In this document: piece by piece, positions 57,700 through 64,000 of the stretch
Numbering within the stretch: the first letter of the stretch is position 1
How the letters are laid out: every line of letters starts with the position of its first letter
Source of the DNA: Zizania palustris
Lineage: Eukaryota > Streptophyta > Magnoliopsida > Poales > Poaceae
Length of the DNA: 64,000 bases
Assembly: GCA_019279435.1 (NCBI GenBank)
Contig: JAAALK010000079.1
Location: 88,158,162-88,222,161 of the forward strand
Direction: 5' to 3'
The notes under the pieces: model-generated
The model's database searches: none
The model's input: only the letters and a program-made list of their open reading frames with translations
What the model was told of the DNA's origin: nothing
Position numbers and translations under genes: made by a program

Positions 57700-60600
57700 A
57701 TGACACCTATTGTAAAGGACCCTTTAGTTTTCAATCTACGATCAATTCTTAAAAGAGAAAAATTATCTGAAACAAATTTTAATGACTGGTAAAGGAAATT
57801 GAGAATTATTCTCAAGCAAGGAGAAAAAAGATTATGTTTTAGAATAGCCCCATCCTACTGAACCAAAGGATGATACACCACAAAGAATGATACACCACTC
57901 GCTGATATGCGAGCTTATGAGAAGTACGCCAGTGATTCAATGGATGTTAGTTGTCTCATGCTTGCATGCATGTCCTCTGAGCTTCAGAAACAATATGATG
58001 ACAAAGATATCTATAATATGATTATAGGACTCAAGGGCTTGTTTGAGAGCCAAGCAAGAATTGAGAAAGATATAATGTCTCAAAGTCCTTGTTTGTGTGC
58101 AAGTTGGCAAAGGGCAATCCAATGAGTCCTCATATGATCAATATGATTGGTTACATTGATAACCTAGAGAAACTCAGTCTTGCTCTTGATAAGAATATGG
58201 CCACAGATGTGATTCTTCAATCACTCCCTACGAGGTTTGAGCCATTCATTATGAATATTCATATAAATGGCATGAAGAAAGGCATGACTGAATTACATGG
58301 GATGCTCAAGACAATTGAGGAGAGCCTTGAGAAAATTCATAGTCATGTGATGATTGTTCAAAAGGAAAGCAAGAAGAAATGCGTAAGGGAAAGGCTAAAG
58401 ATTCATATGGGATCTCAAGCTCTAAGTCAAAATCGACTAGAAAGTCGACCCGACTGACTTTGATACTTGCCACCACTTCCATAAGCCTGGCCATTGGCGG
58501 AGGAACTGCTAGTTATATTTGGAAGAACAAAAGAAGAAGGGAAGTGTAACTTCTGCTTCAGGTATAAATGTTATTGATATTTAATCTTGCTACTTGTCCA
58601 AGTGATTCATGGGTATTTGATACCGGATCGATGATTCATACTTGCAAATTATTGTGGAGACTGATTAAGTCAAGAAATTGTGCGAAAGGCAAGCTAGATG
58701 TTCGCGTCGGCAATGGTGCAAAGGTTGCAACATTGACCATCGGTATTTATTCATTGTTGCTTTCCTCAGGATTAGTTTTGGAATTAAATATTTGTTATTT
58801 TATTCCCTACTTAGGCAGAAACATTATTTCTTCGTAATGTTTAGAGGAGGACAATTTTGACTTCGTAATAAAGAACAAGTGTTGTTCAATATTTTCAAAT
58901 GGCAATCTCTACGGTGTTTGTCCATTATTGAATGACTGGTATATTCTGAATCTTGAGGATACACACGTTTATTACATTAATACAAAGAAACTATAACTCA
59001 ATGATTTTAATCCATCCTATGTCTAGCATTGTCGTTTAGGTCATATAAATGAGAAGCGCATCCATAAGCTCTATAGAGATGGGCTTTTGTAGTCATTTGA
59101 TTTTGAATCATTTGACATGTGTGAGTCTTGTTTACTTGGCAAGATGACAAATATGCCTTTCACTGATTAAAGTGAGAGGGAAAATGAATTGATGGCCATT
59201 ATACATATTGATGTATGTGGACCGATGAGTTCTACTGCTAGAGGTGGGTTTGATTACTTCATAACTTTTACCAATGACTTGAGTAGATATGATTACGTCT
59301 ACTTTATGAGGCTAAGTTGGGATCCTTTGAAAAGTTCAAGGAGTTCCAAAATGAGGTACACAATCATAAATGCAAGACAATAAAATTTTTGCAATCTGAT
59401 TGTGGTGGTAAATATTTGAGCCATGAGTTTAATGGTTATCTGAAGCAGTGTGGAATTATTCCACAACTGAGTCCACCTGGTACACCTCAATGGAATGGGG
59501 TGTCCGAGCAGAGTAACTGAACCTTATTGGACATGGTCTAGTCTATGATGAGTTAAACTGATCTTCCATTATCTTTCTAGGGATTTTCTTTAGAAACTAC
59601 TATTTTCACATTAAATAGAGTTCCATCTAAATCCATACAAAGGACACCATATGAGATATGGACTGGGAAGCATCCCGGGTTGTCATTTCTAACGATTTGG
59701 AGTTGTGAGGCCCATATTAAACGTTTGACATCTGATAAGCTTACACTTAAGTATGATAGATGCTTCTTTGTGGGGTATCCTAAGGAAAGAAAATGATACT
59801 ACTTTTATAACAGCGAAGAGGACAAAGTTTTTGTTACTTGAAATGGTTTTTTTTTTATTAAGAAAGAGTTTCTCTCGAAAGAGGTTAGTTGAAGCACATT
59901 GCGTCTCAAAGAAGTTCGAGAACAACTAGAAAGTGTTACAGATCCTACTAAACCACAACTTGATATGTAAGGCATTGCAAACCTGTTGTTGAGATACCTA
60001 CCCCACGATGGTCTGAGAGGCTTAGCCATGCACCCGAGTGGTTTGCATTTTTAACCACTAGACAACGTGACATATTGTTGTTGGACAACAATAAGCCTAA
60101 GACCTATATGAAAGCTGTGATGAGACCAGACTATGAGAAATGACTTGGAGCCAATAGATCTGAGTTAGAATCCATGAGAGATAATCAAGTTTGGAACTCG
60201 GTCGATCCACCCGATGGTGTAAAAATATTGAGTGTAAATATTTTTTTAATAAAAATATATACGTTGATGGAAATGTTCACATCTACAAGACACGATTAGT
60301 GGTGAAAGGTTTTAGGCAGATTCAAGGTGTTGATTATGATGAAACATTTTTGTCCGTCACAATGCTTAAATCTATCTATATCATCCTAGCAATTGCCGTA
60401 TTTTATAATTATTAGACATGACAAATGGATGTCAAGACGACTTTCCTTAATAGAAACCTAAGTGGGGATGTGTACATGACATAGCCTGAAGGTCTTGATG
60501 GTCCTAAAAATGCTGAGAAAGTATGCAAGTTGCAAAGGTCCATTTATGGGCTGAAGCATGCTTCTCGGAGTTAAAATATTAATTTTGATAAGTAGTCAAA

Positions 60601-61623
60601 GGGTTTGGCTTCATCAAGAATGGATAAGAGCCTTGTGTTTAAAAAAGATTAGCGGGAGCTCACTTGTGTTTCTAGCAATATATGTGGATGATATATTGTT
60701 GATCGGAAATGACATTACTATGCTTGATGCTGTCAAAACTTCATTGAGAAAAAGTTTCTCAATGAGATCTTAGAGAGGCAGCATATATTTTGGGCATAAA
60801 GATCTATAGAGATAGATCGATACAACTAATTGGATTAAGCCAAAGTATGTACATTGATAAGATTTTAAAACGTTAAAATACAGACTTCAAAGAAAGGTTT
60901 TCTGCCAATGTCACATGGTATTTATCTAAACAAGACTTAGTGTCCTTCGACACCTGATGAGCCGGAGAAGATGAGTGTGATCCCATATGCCTCCGCGATC
61001 GGGTCTATCATGTATGCAATGTTGTGTACATGCACAGATGCTTATTATGTTCTAAGTGTTATGAGCAGATACCAGTCGAACCACGTGAAAGTCACTGGGC
61101 TATAGTAAACAGTATCCATAAGTACTTGAGAATAACTAAGGATATGTTTCTGTTCTATGGTGATGAGGACGAGCTCATTGTGAATGGTTACACCGATGCT
61201 AGCTTCCAAACTGACAAGGACGATTCATGATCGTAGTATGGATTTGTGTTCTACCTCAACGGAGGTGCAGGGAGTTGGAAAAGTTCCAAGCAATAAACAA
61301 TTGTCGATTTTATAACAGTCCAAATACATTGCAGCTTCTTCTGAAGCTATGAAGGAGGTTGTTTGGATAGGAAAGTTTGTTTCTAAGCTAGGGATTGTTT
61401 AGTGGTGCCATTGTGCAAGCCAAGGAGCCTAGGTTGCACTAGAAGTCTAAACATATACTTCAATAGTATCACCTGATCTGCGAGATTTATAGATAGAGGT
61501 GATGTAAAGATATGAGAGGTGCACATGAATTTGAACATTGTAGATCCATTGACAAAGCCTCTCTCGCAACCCAAGCATGAGGCACACTTGAGCTTTATGG
61601 GTATTAGATACTTACATGAGTGA
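57700..61623 (+). pseudogene. Copia gag-pol, multiple stops and frameshifts
   Basis: Gag lies at about 57700-58500 and ends with a degenerate knuckle CHHFHKPGHWRRNC in which the second Cys is Phe. Protease has WVFDTGS near 58610. The pre-integrase zinc segment HCRLGHINEKRIHKLY is near 59030. Integrase has HIDVCGPMSS near 59205, then SDCGGKYLS and TPQWNGVSEQSN. RT has VKGFRQIQGVDYDETF near 60305, YGLKHAS and YVDDILLIGND near 60680. RNase H has YTDASFQTDKD near 61190, and the frame ends KPLSQPKHEAHLSFMG before TGA 61621-61623. The frames change several times, so no polyprotein is possible. Confidence 0.9.
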
Positions 61624-62549
61624 GTCTGGTATATGTGAGAAAAGGAGCCATGTATGTGATAATGTACTATGGATAATTGTTATTATGTTCCTTGAATAAA
61701 TGTATTTTACATTGATATGCAAGTTGGTGACTTGTTTGTGAAACTCTTTATTTTATAATAATGTTGTTTAAAAGGATTCCTAATCTTATCATCATGTGGG
61801 ACAATGATGATTCATAGATTAACACATGTGACTGATTGATGATCATTTTTCATTGATCATGGACATGGATATGTCAAATCAGTGATGTGGACACATGTTA
61901 GTGAACATGATGTTGGATAGACCCACTTTGAGATATTGCTAAGATTGTCATTTTAATGTGTCATCAGTTGTCATCTCAAATGATGTACCTACAGAATCCT
62001 TAGACCTAAGATCGTCATTGATTCCAGAATGCGTAGTGACATACTTTGAGGCTTCCAAATGCTATTACGTGACTTGGTAGCTATAAAGGTTGTTTTCAGG
62101 TGTGTTATAAAACATGTCTTTGGATGGGAGCGGTCAAGATGGAATTTACCCCTCCTAATGACAGAAAAGAGACATCTATGGACCCCTGAGATAATTAGAT
62201 TGGAAAAGTGTATGGCCGTGCCACTATGACTAAAGAGTTAGTCATGATTTAATCCACTACTTTATCGAGTGAAGTGATGAGCTATTCACAAGGGTGGCAC
62301 GCATATTGCCTTGAGCTTGACTGATGCCGTGTGGTAAAGGGATTGCTGCATGAGTACATCAAGATTCAAAAAGTATGTTTTTGTCTTTATATGCATTTGG
62401 GGATCAATATGTGCTGCTAGGTACATATATTGATCGACGATTCGGAAAACATTTTTAGGAGGTGGCCATTTGCATAGGAACCTATCGGGTCATGCGCTTA
62501 AGGGGATGGAATTCAAATGCAAGAATTGGTTCTTGTGCAAGTGGGAGAT

Positions 62550-63366
62550 TGATGGAATTGTGCCCAAGAGAATTCTGGGGTAACTGAAAGTTTTGGCTCT
62601 GAGCCAGATGTTCTAGACCAGCCCCATATTCGGTTTTCTAGAGGATCTGGAAGTTCTAGGTTCTGTATGAACCGAAAGTTCTGGTTGTGAACCAGAAGTT
62701 TTAGGTCGAATCTAATTCAATACAGATGGTTATTTTCAGAAGTTCTGGTTTTGAACCGGAAGTTCTAGGTCTGGATGTTTTGGTTGGACTAGAAGTTCTA
62801 TATATAAATAAATTTTGAATAGAAAGATCAAACCAGAAGTTCTAGTTGCGAACTAGAAGTTTTGGTCTAAACGAAACATATTAGATCTACTGGACTTTAA
62901 TTCTGATTAAGGGTCCAAGTGTTGGCACTATATAAAAAGACCAGGAGGGAGGTCGTGGGTGTTTTTCCTTTTTGTTTAGAACCCTAGCCACCACTTCTCT
63001 CTCTCTCCCCACGATCTAAATTGTTGAGATCAATCTCTCGTGGACCTCTTGTGTGGTGCTAGCACACCAGCCTAAGGTGATTACATCCCTGTATGTGTGG
63101 AATCCATGGAGGCGCTTCTCGAATAGCGACGCTAGTCATCTTCTTCATGTGGAGATAGCCGGACTTCATCGGCATGATCGTCGGTGAACAGGCGGAGCAA
63201 GGCAGAGTTGAGTGAGGACACACTTCCATAACTTCTACTTCTGTTGCACTAGCGTGTCTCACGTTAGAAGGTAACAATCTATGAACCAATCACGCGCATG
63301 GTTCCTAGGCTAACAGGGTTAAAATTTAAAATTTACCGGCGAGCATAGCCTCCCCATATCCCAACA
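62550..63366 (+). repeat. 3' LTR of plus-strand Copia (817 bp)
   Basis: Starts TGATGGAATT and ends CCCAACA. A TATA box (TATATAAAA) lies near 62929. The U3 part has repeated palindromic segments of the type AGTTCTGGTT...AACCAGAAGTT. The start is inferred from the preceding polypurine tract. Confidence 0.7.
62660..62870. repeat. Palindromic repeats in the Copia U3
   Basis: At least three imperfect palindromes with AGTTCTGGTT facing AACCAGAAGTT recur at about 80-bp spacing, with diverged partial copies before and after. They could form hairpins or bind factors. Confidence 0.75.
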
Positions 63367-63936
63367 ATAACTGACATCAAATTAATCATTAGCATGCTTC
63401 TCATAAGCCCTACGACCCGCTGTAGATGCATCATCTTTTAGTTCATCAGGATGAGGCTCCTCAAGAATATATTCCTTTTTCTCTTGTTTGAGAATAATTT
63501 TCAAGTTTCTATACCAATCAATAAAGTTTGTTCGAGAAATATTTTTTTCAAGAATTGATCACATATTAAAAATGAAAGTGTTCTTAGCAGTAGGTGCCAT
63601 GATCTACAACAAAATGCAAGGTTTCAGACTGCTATGTGAATCTTATATCAAATAAAAGATGCTCCACAATATATAAAATGATCACTTTCTCTTTAATGAC
63701 ACATAGTGGGATGAGATCCATATTCAATTCACTTCTAGTGAGCTTTGGCATCACTGCTAAAAGATTAGTGACATAGGTAAGAAAAATAAGTTGATAATCA
63801 CATCCTATGTGACTCTTGTTCATTGGGGTAGCATTCAATACCCAACTCCCAACTCCATGCCCCAAAGCCCAAAACCATTTTGATAACTTTGTTAAGCAAA
63901 TCAATACTATGCATGTGGTTGTTCGACATCAACATA
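63367..63936 (-). pseudogene. Second copy of the same Copia family, leader and gag start, opposite orientation
   Basis: On the minus strand this matches 57391-57960: shared GGGGCATGGAGTTGGGAG, GTGATGCCAAAGCTCACTAG and the gag start with SILEKNISRTNFIDWY. It carries stops. The LTR at 62550-63366 adjoins its broken end, so the plus-strand element probably inserted into it. Confidence 0.75.
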
Positions 63937-64000
63937 TTGGTGTCATTTTTGGTCACATGCATGGCCTGGGAGGTCTTCTTAACTCTAGTGCAGGTCCTAC
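63937..64000. mobile_element. Edge of an LTR of the same family as 28893-29378
   Basis: ATTGGTGTCATTTTTGG followed by TCACATGCATGGCCTG and TCTAGTGCAGGTCCTA closely matches the reverse complement of 29378-29315. It continues beyond the window. Confidence 0.55.

Larger units (their letters stand above)
57391..63366 (+). mobile_element. Decayed Ty1/Copia retrotransposon with 3' LTR, 5' LTR not found
   Basis: Leader, gag (from 57700), protease, integrase, RT and RNase H in the correct order, then about 0.9 kb of non-coding sequence, a polypurine tract (GTGGGAGAT at 62541) and an LTR ending CATATCCCAACA. It has many stops and frameshifts. Sequence before 57391 does not resemble the LTR. Confidence 0.85.

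Overview
The window is nuclear DNA from a grass, probably a panicoid, but the species cannot be named from sequence alone. The evidence is the mix of transposable elements: a Tat-lineage Ty3 element with an antisense ORF, a Tekay/Del-type chromovirus with 3.4-kb LTRs, a Helitron with grass-type termini and a Tourist-like MITE. The interrupted BTB/MATH gene with a GC-rich first exon agrees. I see no rRNA, tRNA or CRISPR loci.

Positions 1-34410 are a nest of retrotransposons. A Copia element on the minus strand (29379-34410) is cut in its integrase by an unidentified LTR element (28893-29378). That LTR was hit by a Tat-lineage Ty3 element on the plus strand, which runs from before the window to its 3' LTR at 28313-28892. 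The Tat element was then split twice. A 12.5-kb Tekay-type element (3357-15882, TSD CGCCC) lies in its pol. A 7.2-kb gag-only non-autonomous element (17643-24806, minus strand, TSD CCGTA) lies in its antisense ORF. The old Copia also carries a solo LTR (30235-31937) and a Tourist-like MITE (32979-33440).

Positions 35384-45960 hold a minisatellite split by a complete Helitron on the minus strand (35567-45515). Both ends are recognisable and intact copies of the target repeat serve as the empty site. It has a four-exon Rep-helicase gene with an uninterrupted predicted 1599-residue product, and a seven-exon RPA-like gene with one nonsense codon. This is the most striking object in the window: it may be, or may recently have been, autonomous.

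Positions 46051-55450 are the only host gene I can support, a four-exon BTB/POZ-MATH (BPM-type) Cullin-3 adaptor. Its start codon lies about 0.5 kb beyond the Helitron end. Intron 1 holds a Pack-type element carrying a PPR gene fragment and a GC-rich element with an 8-bp TSD. Intron 3 holds LTR remnants, and a MITE-like sequence starts at the stop codon. Exon 2 has a T7 run where the reading frame needs T6, so the copy is frameshifted or contains a sequence error.

Positions 57391-64000 contain a decayed plus-strand Copia element with its 3' LTR. Next to it is a second copy of the same family's 5' region in the opposite orientation, and then the edge of an LTR of the same family as 28893-29378.
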